This document shows, one piece after another, positions 55,343 to 62,927 of a DNA stretch of 64,000 nucleotides (position 1 is the first letter of the stretch; every line of letters starts with the position of its first letter). This stretch comes from Methylomonas sp. UP202 (GTDB lineage: Bacteria > Pseudomonadota > Gammaproteobacteria > Methylococcales > Methylomonadaceae). Location of the stretch: NCBI RefSeq assembly GCF_029910655.1, contig NZ_CP123897.1, positions 1,488,001 through 1,552,000 of the forward strand, written 5' to 3'. The notes below the pieces were generated by a model. It made no database searches and was not told the origin of the DNA. It worked only from the letters and a program-made list of their open reading frames with translations. A program made the translations under genes and the position numbers.

Positions 55343-55786
55343 ATGAAACGTTTCCATATTCACCTTGCCGTCGACGATCTACAACGGAACATTGCGTTCT
55401 ACAGTGCGCTGTTCCAAGCCGAACCCAGCGTCGTCCACGACGATTACGCCAAATGGATGCTGGACGATCCGCGCATCAACTTCGCGATCTCCAACCGGGG
55501 CCGAGCAGCGGGCGTGGATCATCTCGGCATTCAAGTCGAATCGGAGCAGGCATTGACCGAAATTCAGCAGGTGCTGCAACAGGCGGCGTTGCCCGTCATC
55601 GAGCAAAAACAGGCGGCCTGTTGCTACGCCGAGTCGGACAAATACTGGACGGTCGATCCGCAAGGCATCCCCTGGGAAGCCTTTCATTCTTTGAAAAGCA
55701 TTCCGATATTCGGTAAAGACGCCGATTTGCCGACCGATAGCGCCGCGAGTTGCTGCGGTCCTTCGTCGAATTGCAGCCCTATCTGA
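55343..55786 (+). CDS. arsI: ArsI/CadI-family vicinal oxygen chelate metalloenzyme (C-As lyase)
   Basis: A 147-residue protein of two betaalphabetabetabeta modules. Metal-site residues typical of ArsI are visible: His5 (FHIHL), His60 (GVDHLG) and Glu at WEAFHS, together with the vicinal Cys93-Cys94 (AACCYAESDKYW) that binds trivalent organoarsenicals. ArsI cleaves the C-As bond of methylarsenite with O2. A second CC pair (SCCGPSSNC) ends the protein. CadI-type cadmium-induced proteins are close relatives, so the substrate is not certain, but the arsenic operon favours arsI. Confidence 0.85.
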   Translation: MKRFHIHLAVDDLQRNIAFYSALFQAEPSVVHDDYAKWMLDDPRINFAISNRGRAAGVDHLGIQVESEQALTEIQQVLQQAALPVIEQKQAACCYAESDKYWTVDPQGIPWEAFHSLKSIPIFGKDADLPTDSAASCCGPSSNCSPI

Positions 55787-55810
55787 TCGAACAGTTCGAG
55801 GTTTTCCACG

Positions 55811-56869
55811 ATGAATTTGCCAATCTGCCCGCAGCCGCGCTTGTCGTTTTTGGACCGCTTCCTAACCTTGTGGATATTTCTCGCGATGTTGCTGGGTGTG
55901 GGCATCGGCTTTGCGTTTCCGGAACAGGTGAATCGCCTGAACGCCCAGGCTTCGGTCGGTACCACCAACGTCCCGATCGCGATCGGTCTGATTCTGATGA
56001 TGTATCCGCCGCTGGCGAAAGTGCGTTACGAGGAACTCGGCGACGTGTTTCGTAACGGCCGGGTGCTGGCGCTGTCGCTGGTGCAAAACTGGCTGATCGG
56101 TCCGCTGTTGATGTTCGGCTTGGCGATCGGATTTTTAGCCGACTATCCGGAATACATGACCGGCTTGATCCTGATTGGCCTGGCCCGTTGCATTGCGATG
56201 GTGATCGTCTGGAACGAACTGGCGCGCGGCGATAACGACTACTGCGCCGGGCTAGTGGCCTTTAACAGTGTGTTTCAAGTGCTGTTTTTCGGGGTTTATG
56301 CCTGGTTGTTCGTCACCGTGTTGCCGCCGTTGTTCGGTTTGCCGGGCAGTTTGGTGGCGGTGACGGTCGCCGATATTGCCCAAAGCGTGTTTATTTATCT
56401 GGGGATTCCGTTCATCGCCGGTTTCGCGACGCGTTGGCTGTTGGTAAGAGCCAAGGGCAAGGATTGGTACCAGCAGCGTTTCGTACCCAAAATCAGCCCG
56501 CTGACGCTGATCGCGTTACTGTTCACGATCGTGACGATGTTCTCGTTGAAGGGCGAATTGATCGTGCAATTGCCGCTGGACGTGTTGCGCATCGCGCTAC
56601 CGCTGCTGATTTATTTCGTCGCGATGTTTCTGGTCAGTTTCGCGATGGGCAAACTGATCGGCGCCGACTACGGCCAAACCACGACGTTGGCCTTTACCGC
56701 CGCCAGCAACAACTTCGAATTGGCGATCGCGGTGGCGGTGGCAGTGTTCGGCATCGACAGCGGCGCGGCTTTCGCGGCGGTGATTGGGCCGCTGATCGAA
56801 GTGCCGGTCATGGTCGGCTTGGTGAACGTCGCGTTCGCGATTCAACAGCGCTGGTTTGTCGGGCGCTAA
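55811..56869 (+). CDS. acr3: ACR3-family arsenite efflux permease
   Basis: A 352-residue membrane protein with ten helices. It exports arsenite using the proton gradient. Conserved: [19 protein letters not shown] with the essential Cys on helix 4, and [19 protein letters not shown] on helix 9. The last gene of arsR-arsC-arsI-acr3, with 24-base spacing from arsI. Confidence 0.93.
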   Translation: MNLPICPQPRLSFLDRFLTLWIFLAMLLGVGIGFAFPEQVNRLNAQASVGTTNVPIAIGLILMMYPPLAKVRYEELGDVFRNGRVLALSLVQNWLIGPLLMFGLAIGFLADYPEYMTGLILIGLARCIAMVIVWNELARGDNDYCAGLVAFNSVFQVLFFGVYAWLFVTVLPPLFGLPGSLVAVTVADIAQSVFIYLGIPFIAGFATRWLLVRAKGKDWYQQRFVPKISPLTLIALLFTIVTMFSLKGELIVQLPLDVLRIALPLLIYFVAMFLVSFAMGKLIGADYGQTTTLAFTAASNNFELAIAVAVAVFGIDSGAAFAAVIGPLIEVPVMVGLVNVAFAIQQRWFVGR

Positions 56870-57759
56870 TCCCGGCAGGTTTCGGCGTTCTCGCCAGCAC
56901 CGGCTTTTTCGAACGATCGATCCCCCTGTCACCTCGGTTTCGGTCAATTTCTCGCAATTCGGCGTCAGCCGCCGCATGCCCTCTACATCCGGCCCTATTT
57001 CTCACTGGTGTTTCTCGGGCTGAGCCGGTCTAAGTCCGGACCGGCGTGCCCTTCGACAGGGCGAGCGGTATTTAAGGGCCGGGTTAATAGGTCCCGCTCC
57101 GGCGGGAAAGCACAAACACGCCATTCCCAATGCCACGGGCATCCTGACTTTGCAAGCTATAGTTTTCCCGTTTGGGAAACTCCGGTAGGCGGCGTTTTAG
57201 CGGCGACCGAGTGTTTAGCCGCGAATCGCCGATAACTGCGGTTAGCGCGTTTGCAACGCCGGGCAAAGTCAGTCCATCAGTGCTTGGTCCCCGCGACAGC
57301 GTCTAACGATTAGCACAGTTGCCCTCTCGCCGATATTCGTTTCCGGCCAATGTTAAGTCCTCCAATCGTTGGGCAGGCGGCCGATGCCGCACGCCAAATT
57401 CGACAGTCCATGTCGGATGCGCCCAATTTAGCCTGTTAGGTACGCGGTCCGTGGCGGCAACGATTCGCCCTTGAAAAACAACGTGCTGCGGTATTCGGCG
57501 ATGTTTCGGCGTATCACGCATGTAATACATTTCACGATTCTTTAACAGAGCTGTAACGGAAACTTATTGATTTGTTTGGAATAATTCGCCGCAACTGAGA
57601 TGGCAGGGAGCCGCGGGATCTTGGTTGATGCGGAATTACAGGGAACAGGGAAGACCAGCGAAGGGAGCGGCAAGAGGAAGAAGGTAGGGAGTAGGTTGCA
57701 ATACGGACACATGGTAGCGGGAATAGCGACACCACTCGAGGTGTTAGAAGTTTAGTGAG
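56870..57759. other. Long intergenic region, no supported gene
   Basis: About 890 bases without a credible gene. It includes a fragment CCGTGCCCTTCGACAGGGCGAG near 57045, like dispersed REP-type repeats of this group, a TTTTCCC/GGGAAA hairpin near 57163-57180 and a purine-rich stretch at 57640-57700. A minus-strand frame at 57532-57867 has unnatural Ser/Arg/Pro-rich content and overlaps the riboswitch, so it is rejected. Promoter elements for the riboswitch transcript probably lie at 57500-57740. Confidence 0.45.
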
Positions 57760-57890
57760 CAGGTAAGCGTGTAAAAGCCAAACTCGCCGCGAGGCGGGGA
57801 CGGAAAGTTTCAGGTCTTGGCTTGGGTCGGTCGCCGGGGATGGCGGCGGGCGGTAGGAAGCCGACAAGCCAAGACGGCTGGGCTGTCACC
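57760..57890 (+). promoter_or_regulatory. Cyclic-di-GMP-I (GEMM) riboswitch
   Basis: The leader before the VPLPA gene contains AAACTCGCCGCGAGGCGGGG, a stem closed by a GCGA tetraloop, then GGACGGAAAGTTTCAGGTC, and finally AAGACGGCTGGGCTGTC. These are the GEMM motif parts: CAAACC, GNRA-loop stem, GGGACGCAAAG, GGGTCT and AGCCGGGTTGCC. The third arm is unusually long, pairing GGTCTTGGCTTG with CAAGCCAAGAC over a large insert. Two positions differ from consensus (CGGAAAG for CGCAAAG). Location, in the 5' leader of a surface gene, is typical. Confidence 0.8.
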
Positions 57891-57920
57891 TTATGTATTT
57901 TTTAAATCTTAAACATAAGG
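57889..57920 (+). promoter_or_regulatory. Ribosome-binding-site hairpin, expression platform of the riboswitch
   Basis: CCTTATGT (57889-57896) is the exact complement of ACATAAGG (57913-57920). The latter includes part of the AAGGAAA ribosome-binding site of the VPLPA gene (ATG 57929). The CC of the first arm overlaps the 3' end of the riboswitch closing stem, so ligand binding could compete with RBS sequestration. Confidence 0.65.
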
Positions 57921-57928
57921 AAACCATT

Positions 57929-58690
57929 ATGAAATCTTTAAACAAAGCCTTGTTGGCGGCGGCGATGTTCGCTGCCACCGGCGCGGCGAATGCGGCGATC
58001 AACAATACTAGCGCCGCCACAGCCGAGGCCTATTTGTCGGTTTACGACAAAAGCCAAACCTTGACGTTCACGCTGGATTTGGGGTTGTTGATGAGCGATC
58101 TGATCGCCAACGTCAACAACGACAGTTATACGCTGAGCTACGATTTGAGCCTCAATGACAACTGGAATACCTTCGCCAGCGGCATGGATGCCTCTCAGAC
58201 CAAGTTCGCGATTGCCGTCGGTTACGGTTCCAAGCAGTTGATCACCGGCATGACCGAGATCGCTAAATACAACAGCTTGCAACAATCCACAGTCCCTGGT
58301 ACTGCGATCAAAAACCATGCAAACCAGATCACTACCGGTCAAGTCAAAGCTACCCCTGGTGCTTCCGCCAGCGACTATGCCGCGAATCTGAGTTCACTGG
58401 TGTCTGACGCAGACACCCCGAATACCGGACAACACAATGACTTCAACAGCATCTTCGGTACGGTCAGCTTGGCCCAAGCCAATATCGCCTACGGTACCTC
58501 CGGCGACTTCTGGTACTACAACGGCACTCAAGCCCATACCCTGGCCGCCGGTAAATGGACCCTGGCCGGCAATCTGCTGAGCTTCGGTCCGGCCCCGGCC
58601 AACGTGCCGCTGCCGGCCGCAGTTTGGATGTTCGGCGCCGGCCTGATGGGCATGTTGCGCGCGACTCGCCGCAAATACGCCGCCGCATAA
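57929..58690 (+). CDS. VPLPA-CTERM sorting domain protein
   Basis: A 253-residue exported protein: signal peptide MKSLNKALLAAAMFAATGAANA, a repetitive Ser/Thr/Asn-rich body, and a C-terminal tripartite tail VPLPAAVWMFGAGLMGMLRA, with TRRKYAA, i.e. the VPLPA motif, a membrane helix and Arg/Lys. Such tails direct sorting and cleavage by exosortase-type systems on the outer surface. The exosortase is not in this window. The start at 57929 follows AAGGAAA; the frame opens at 57893, but that start falls within the RNA control region. Confidence 0.85.
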   Translation: MKSLNKALLAAAMFAATGAANAAINNTSAATAEAYLSVYDKSQTLTFTLDLGLLMSDLIANVNNDSYTLSYDLSLNDNWNTFASGMDASQTKFAIAVGYGSKQLITGMTEIAKYNSLQQSTVPGTAIKNHANQITTGQVKATPGASASDYAANLSSLVSDADTPNTGQHNDFNSIFGTVSLAQANIAYGTSGDFWYYNGTQAHTLAAGKWTLAGNLLSFGPAPANVPLPAAVWMFGAGLMGMLRATRRKYAAA

Positions 58691-58754
58691 GCGGTATTCG
58701 GAGCGGCGTTGGCGCCGCTCCGGTTTTCACGATTGATAACTCGAGGAACTACCC

Positions 58755-60362
58755 ATGAAAAACTTAGTATTAGGCACCGCGATCAGCGCTCTGTTGGCCG
58801 CATCAGGTGTGCAAGCCGCGACCGTCAACGATCCGATTCCGGTCGACGGCAACAACCTGCCCATCATTGATGCCAGTCAAACCAACGTGTTGTATCTGTC
58901 CGGCGCCTCCGCGGCGGTCAACTTCATCGAAAAACTGATCACCGATTCATCGGTACCGGCCGCCGATAAAGTCTGCGACACCACTAAAAAAGTCTGGAAA
59001 TACAAAGATAGCCTGACCGGTTCCGACCAAAACGCTTATTTGTGCACCCGCGCTACTACCAACAGCAATGTGCCGACCAACAAGCCTTACATCTTGGTCT
59101 ACAAACGTAGCGCCGGCGGTTCCGCGTTCGGCGTCAGCCCTATCATCGCCGAAGCCAACGGCGACACCGCCGCCGCCACGATCGAGTATTTGAAAATCAG
59201 CTCGGCTTGCACCTCCAATACCTTGCCGGTCGCCGGTTCGACGCTGGGTTTGATCACCTGCCCTTACGACTTGGCCGACGCCAGCAAATACAGCACCCAC
59301 ATCTCCGACTTCGGCATTTCCGACGTCGACCCGGGGCAATTTATCGGTAACAACGCTCCGGTCGGTTATTCGGATGTAACATCCGACGATGTCGCTAAAA
59401 TGACCGTGAAAAGCGCTTCGGCGGTGACCTTCGGCGTGCCCGTCACCAAAAAACTGTATTTTGCATTGCAAGCCGCCCAAATCGCCAACGGTTCCTTGGC
59501 GGGCTGCGCGGTTGGTGCCGAAACCGAGGCCTGCATGCCTAGCCTGAGCTCGGCTCAAATCGCATCGATTCATGCGGGCAGCTGGGCGGACTGGAACCAA
59601 TTGAAAGTGACCGGTTCCACCGGTTTGTACGATTGGGTCCAAGCCAATGCCGCCGCTTACTTGCCGGGTTCCTCGTTGTTGCATACCTGCCGCCGCGAAA
59701 ACGGTTCCGGTACCCAAGCTCAATCCAATATCAAGTTCCTGCATGATCCTTGTACTTCGGCTGCTTCCGCGACGGCTCCGGCTTCCGACGCACTGGCCTT
59801 GGGTTTCGGCGAAGGCGACGGCTATCCGATGATCCACGAGAACAACACCTCGGGTTCGGTCGGCAACTGCTTGGACGAGCTGAACGACGGCAGCAACGCC
59901 GCCAACGGTTTCGATAACACCTACGGTGTGCGCTGGGCGGTCGGTATCCAGTCTCTGGAGAAAAAGACCGCCGTATCCAGCAACTTCCGTTTTGTTAAAG
60001 TCGATGGCGTAGCGCCGACCCTGGCTAACGTAGTCAACGGCAAATACAAGGACTGGGCGGAAAACACTTTCCAATATTGGACCGACCACTTTTCCGACGC
60101 TAACCTGAAAAAACTGACCAACGCGATCATTACTTCAGCCGGCGCGCCGGAAGTGATGGCGGCGCTGAACGCCGGTTTCACCCACACCTTTACCGCTACT
60201 CCAGGTGCATTCTTGGCCGTACCGACCAGCTTCGCTCCCGAAGCCAACGGTGCGTTTAACGCCAGCCGTCCGGTCAATCCATACAGTCATGCGACAGCAG
60301 CCGCATCGACTAATGCCTGCCGCGCACCAACCATTTACAACAACGGCGATGCCAAACTGTAA
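58755..60362 (+). CDS. Secreted periplasmic-binding-like protein
   Basis: A 535-residue protein with a signal peptide (MKNLVLGTAISALLAASGVQA). The N-terminal NVLYLSGASAAVNFIEKLI and the internal HTCRRENGSGTQAQSNI resemble PstS-like substrate-binding folds, which normally bind phosphate, but the binding motif is altered and no ABC transporter follows. Several Cys pairs (e.g. GCAVGAETEACMP) suggest disulfides. It starts 64 bases after the VPLPA gene and ends just before a strong terminator, so it appears to share the riboswitch transcript. It may be a surface or extracellular protein. Confidence 0.65.
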   Translation: MKNLVLGTAISALLAASGVQAATVNDPIPVDGNNLPIIDASQTNVLYLSGASAAVNFIEKLITDSSVPAADKVCDTTKKVWKYKDSLTGSDQNAYLCTRATTNSNVPTNKPYILVYKRSAGGSAFGVSPIIAEANGDTAAATIEYLKISSACTSNTLPVAGSTLGLITCPYDLADASKYSTHISDFGISDVDPGQFIGNNAPVGYSDVTSDDVAKMTVKSASAVTFGVPVTKKLYFALQAAQIANGSLAGCAVGAETEACMPSLSSAQIASIHAGSWADWNQLKVTGSTGLYDWVQANAAAYLPGSSLLHTCRRENGSGTQAQSNIKFLHDPCTSAASATAPASDALALGFGEGDGYPMIHENNTSGSVGNCLDELNDGSNAANGFDNTYGVRWAVGIQSLEKKTAVSSNFRFVKVDGVAPTLANVVNGKYKDWAENTFQYWTDHFSDANLKKLTNAIITSAGAPEVMAALNAGFTHTFTATPGAFLAVPTSFAPEANGAFNASRPVNPYSHATAAASTNACRAPTIYNNGDAKL

Positions 60363-60408
60363 GGGTTGATTAGGGGCAATCCCGAACCAGGTCAGGGACG
60401 ACCGCCTT

Positions 60409-60458
60409 AAAAAGTGACCGGGGCAGTCGCGGCAACGCGGCTGACCCGGCCGCTTTTT
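60409..60458 (+). terminator. Strong intrinsic terminator between the PBP-like gene and tpsB
   Basis: Long hairpin: AAAAAG / CTTTTT at the base, CCGGG / CCCGG and CAGTCGCG / CGCGGCTG above, closed by a GCAA tetraloop, with the base T-run as tail. It separates the VPLPA/PBP-like transcript from the two-partner secretion genes. Confidence 0.85.
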
Positions 60459-60634
60459 CGGTTTTAACGCGATTGCCGTTTTCGGGGCGACGCGGCCGAT
60501 TCGTAGTAGGCCGCTTGCCGGTGCGAATGCCCGCCGCGCGTCACCGGTTTGTCATAAAAGCTTAACCTGGGCTACCTAAAATGGCGGCTCGCAGGCCTTC
60601 ATAACGAAGGCCGTTTAGGTTTCATCGGAATTCA

Positions 60635-62278
60635 ATGAGTTTGAACACTGTCCGCTTCCGCCGGGTTTGGCGCGAAGTATTGATGGCTGCATTGCTGGCT
60701 AGCGGCTCGCTGTCCGCGCTCGCGGCCGACCAGGCCTCTACGCCTTCAAACGGCAGCCAGACCGACCAAGCCGGCGCGCCGGCCAAGTTCGATTTGCTGG
60801 AATTGCGGGTCAAGGGCAATACGCTGTTGGACAAAAAGCAGCTCGAGCGCACGGTGTATCGGTTTTTGGGGCCGGACAAAAGCATCGATAACGTCGAATT
60901 GGCCAGGGCCGCGCTGGAAAGTCTGTATCAAGCCAACGGTTTTCAAACCGTCTCGGTGGATATTCCCGAACAGGACGTTAAAAACGGCGTGGTTTATCTG
61001 CAGGTCGTCGAAGGCAAGGTGTCCAAGCTGCGGGTCAAGGATTCGCGCTATTTCGCATTGGGCAAAATCAAGGCCGGTGTGCCCGAGTTGGCCGAAGGCA
61101 ACGTTCCCAACATGCCGAAAATGCAGCAGCAACTGGCCGAGTTGGCCGGCCAATCGCCGGACCGCCAGATTCAGCCGATTCTGCGGGCCGGCGAAACGCC
61201 CGGCACCTTGGAAGTGGATTTAAAGGTCAAGGACGAAATGCCTTTGCACGGCCGCGTCGAACTCAACGGCCGCAACACCTCGACCACCTCGCGGTTGCGG
61301 CTGATTTCGTCTTTGCGTTACGACAACCTATGGCAGGCCTTTCACAGTGCGTCGTTGATGTATCAAGTGTCGCCGGAAAACAACGCCGAAGTGGACGTTT
61401 GGGCCGGCACCTATGCGATGCCGCTGTTCGACTCGCCGACTCGGTTGGCTGTTTATGCGGTCAGTTCGTCGTCGAATGCCCAGATTGCCAGTGCCGGAGC
61501 TTTGTCGGTGATCGGTATCGGTAACATTTACGGCGCCCGGTTGGTGCATCCGTTTAAATCCCTACCCGACTACTACCACAGCGGTACCTTGGGCGTGGAC
61601 TACAAGGACTTTAAGGAAGATTTGAATTTGATCGGCGCCGACTCGATCAAGACTCCGATCAGTTACACGCCGTTCCTGGCTCAGTACAGCGGTACGCTGA
61701 ACGGTGACGGCCGTCAGACCAGCTTCGATTTGGGCGCGCACTGGTCGTTTCGCGGCTTGGGCAACAGCCAACGCGAGTTCGAGAACAAGCGCTATTTGGC
61801 CAAGGCCAGCTATCTGTATTTGACCGGCGATTTAAAACATCGGCACGATTTGCCATGGGGCATGAGCTTGGTCGGCCATTTCGCCGGTCAGGCGGCCGAT
61901 AGTCCCCTGATCAGTAACGAGCAATTCTCGTTGGGCGGCGCGCAAAGCGTGCGCGGCTATTTCGAAACCCAGGCCTTGGCCGACGACGCGGTGTTCGGTT
62001 CGTTGGAATTGCATAGCCCGCATTTAGGTTTGGCCGATTGGGAAGCGGTCGATGAGTTGAAGCTGTTGGCGTTTCTGGACGCCGGTAAGGGTTGGGTCAA
62101 GAACCCTTTGAAAGGCAACGCCAAGGGCAATTTCTTGAGCAGCGCCGGCGTCGGCTTACGCTTTCAGGTGTGGAAGCATTTGAGCGGGGCTTTCGACGTA
62201 GGCATACCGTTCAGCGGGTTGGCGCCGGTCAGTAGCGGCGATCCGCGCGTGCATTTCAATATCGCCACCGATTTTTAA
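60635..62278 (+). CDS. Two-partner secretion outer-membrane transporter TpsB (ShlB/FhaC family)
   Basis: A 547-residue outer-membrane protein: N-terminal signal (ALLASGSLSALAA), a POTRA region (LELRVKGNTLLDKKQLERTV; then NGVVYLQVVEGKVSKLRV), and a 16-strand beta barrel with the late signatures LSLGG-like FSLGGAQSVRGYFETQALA and a Phe terminus (HFNIATDF). TpsB exports TpsA exoproteins. It starts at an ATG with a GAATTC-adjacent, weak RBS and precedes tpsA by 650 bases. Confidence 0.93.
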   Translation: MSLNTVRFRRVWREVLMAALLASGSLSALAADQASTPSNGSQTDQAGAPAKFDLLELRVKGNTLLDKKQLERTVYRFLGPDKSIDNVELARAALESLYQANGFQTVSVDIPEQDVKNGVVYLQVVEGKVSKLRVKDSRYFALGKIKAGVPELAEGNVPNMPKMQQQLAELAGQSPDRQIQPILRAGETPGTLEVDLKVKDEMPLHGRVELNGRNTSTTSRLRLISSLRYDNLWQAFHSASLMYQVSPENNAEVDVWAGTYAMPLFDSPTRLAVYAVSSSSNAQIASAGALSVIGIGNIYGARLVHPFKSLPDYYHSGTLGVDYKDFKEDLNLIGADSIKTPISYTPFLAQYSGTLNGDGRQTSFDLGAHWSFRGLGNSQREFENKRYLAKASYLYLTGDLKHRHDLPWGMSLVGHFAGQAADSPLISNEQFSLGGAQSVRGYFETQALADDAVFGSLELHSPHLGLADWEAVDELKLLAFLDAGKGWVKNPLKGNAKGNFLSSAGVGLRFQVWKHLSGAFDVGIPFSGLAPVSSGDPRVHFNIATDF

Positions 62279-62927
62279 AGGCTGTTCCGTGTTCCGCTAT
62301 GCGAAGCGCGACGCTCTATTTGACGAGTCGCGGAGAAACTCGCGGATTTTTCGATTGTTGAAGGGAGTACAAACCTAGGTTTGTACTCCGGCTGGTTTCT
62401 GGAGTCGATAAATAGATGCGTTTAAACGGTATTTAAAACATCGGCTTGAACGTATGGAAATTCGGCGTATTTATAGATTTTTTTGAACGGTGGCGCGGGA
62501 ACGACCAAATCGGCAATGTTGGTTGTTACGATAATATGACCTTATTTTTATACTATTAATTTTCAAGATTATCCCGGCGATTTATTTTCTGTAACTAATT
62601 AATTAATAAGGAATTTAATTGGATGTTTTTTGTTCGGCGACGGGTTTGGGTTTTGGGTGTAATAGATTCGTCATATTTCGAATGTCTAAATAATTTGATT
62701 GCTACTTTAGTACAGTTTTTAGCGACGGTTGGTCGGATAGATTAATAAATAGTCACTATTCGCCGGGCATTTGGAAAAGGGTGGTTTATTCCTTCTCCGC
62801 GGGAAAGAAATTCGTGCCGCGCGCTGAATGGTTGCAATCAATAGAACATTAATTCGGCGAAGTCGCTGTTTGCGCTTATTTGGTTAATTCCCCGCCGGCG
62901 CGTTATTTTATTTGAAGGGCTAATTCC
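62279..62927. other. AT-rich intergenic region before tpsA
   Basis: About 650 bases, clearly more AT-rich than the rest (notably 62440-62770, with TTAATTAATTAATAAGG near 62600). No gene is supported. AT-rich upstream DNA is common before large TpsA genes, and it may hold the promoter and H-NS-like binding sites. Confidence 0.5.
62364..62389. repeat. Perfect 26-bp palindrome after tpsB
   Basis: Positions 62364-62376 (GGAGTACAAACCT) are the exact complement of 62377-62389 (AGGTTTGTACTCC), with no loop. It is 86 bases after the tpsB stop. It could form a hairpin in RNA (minimal loop from the centre), a binding site for a dimeric regulator, or a small element remnant. Confidence 0.6.

Noticed and set aside
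57532-57867. Minus-strand 111-codon frame
   Set aside because: It overlaps the riboswitch and has Ser/Arg/Pro-biased content with no ribosome-binding site.
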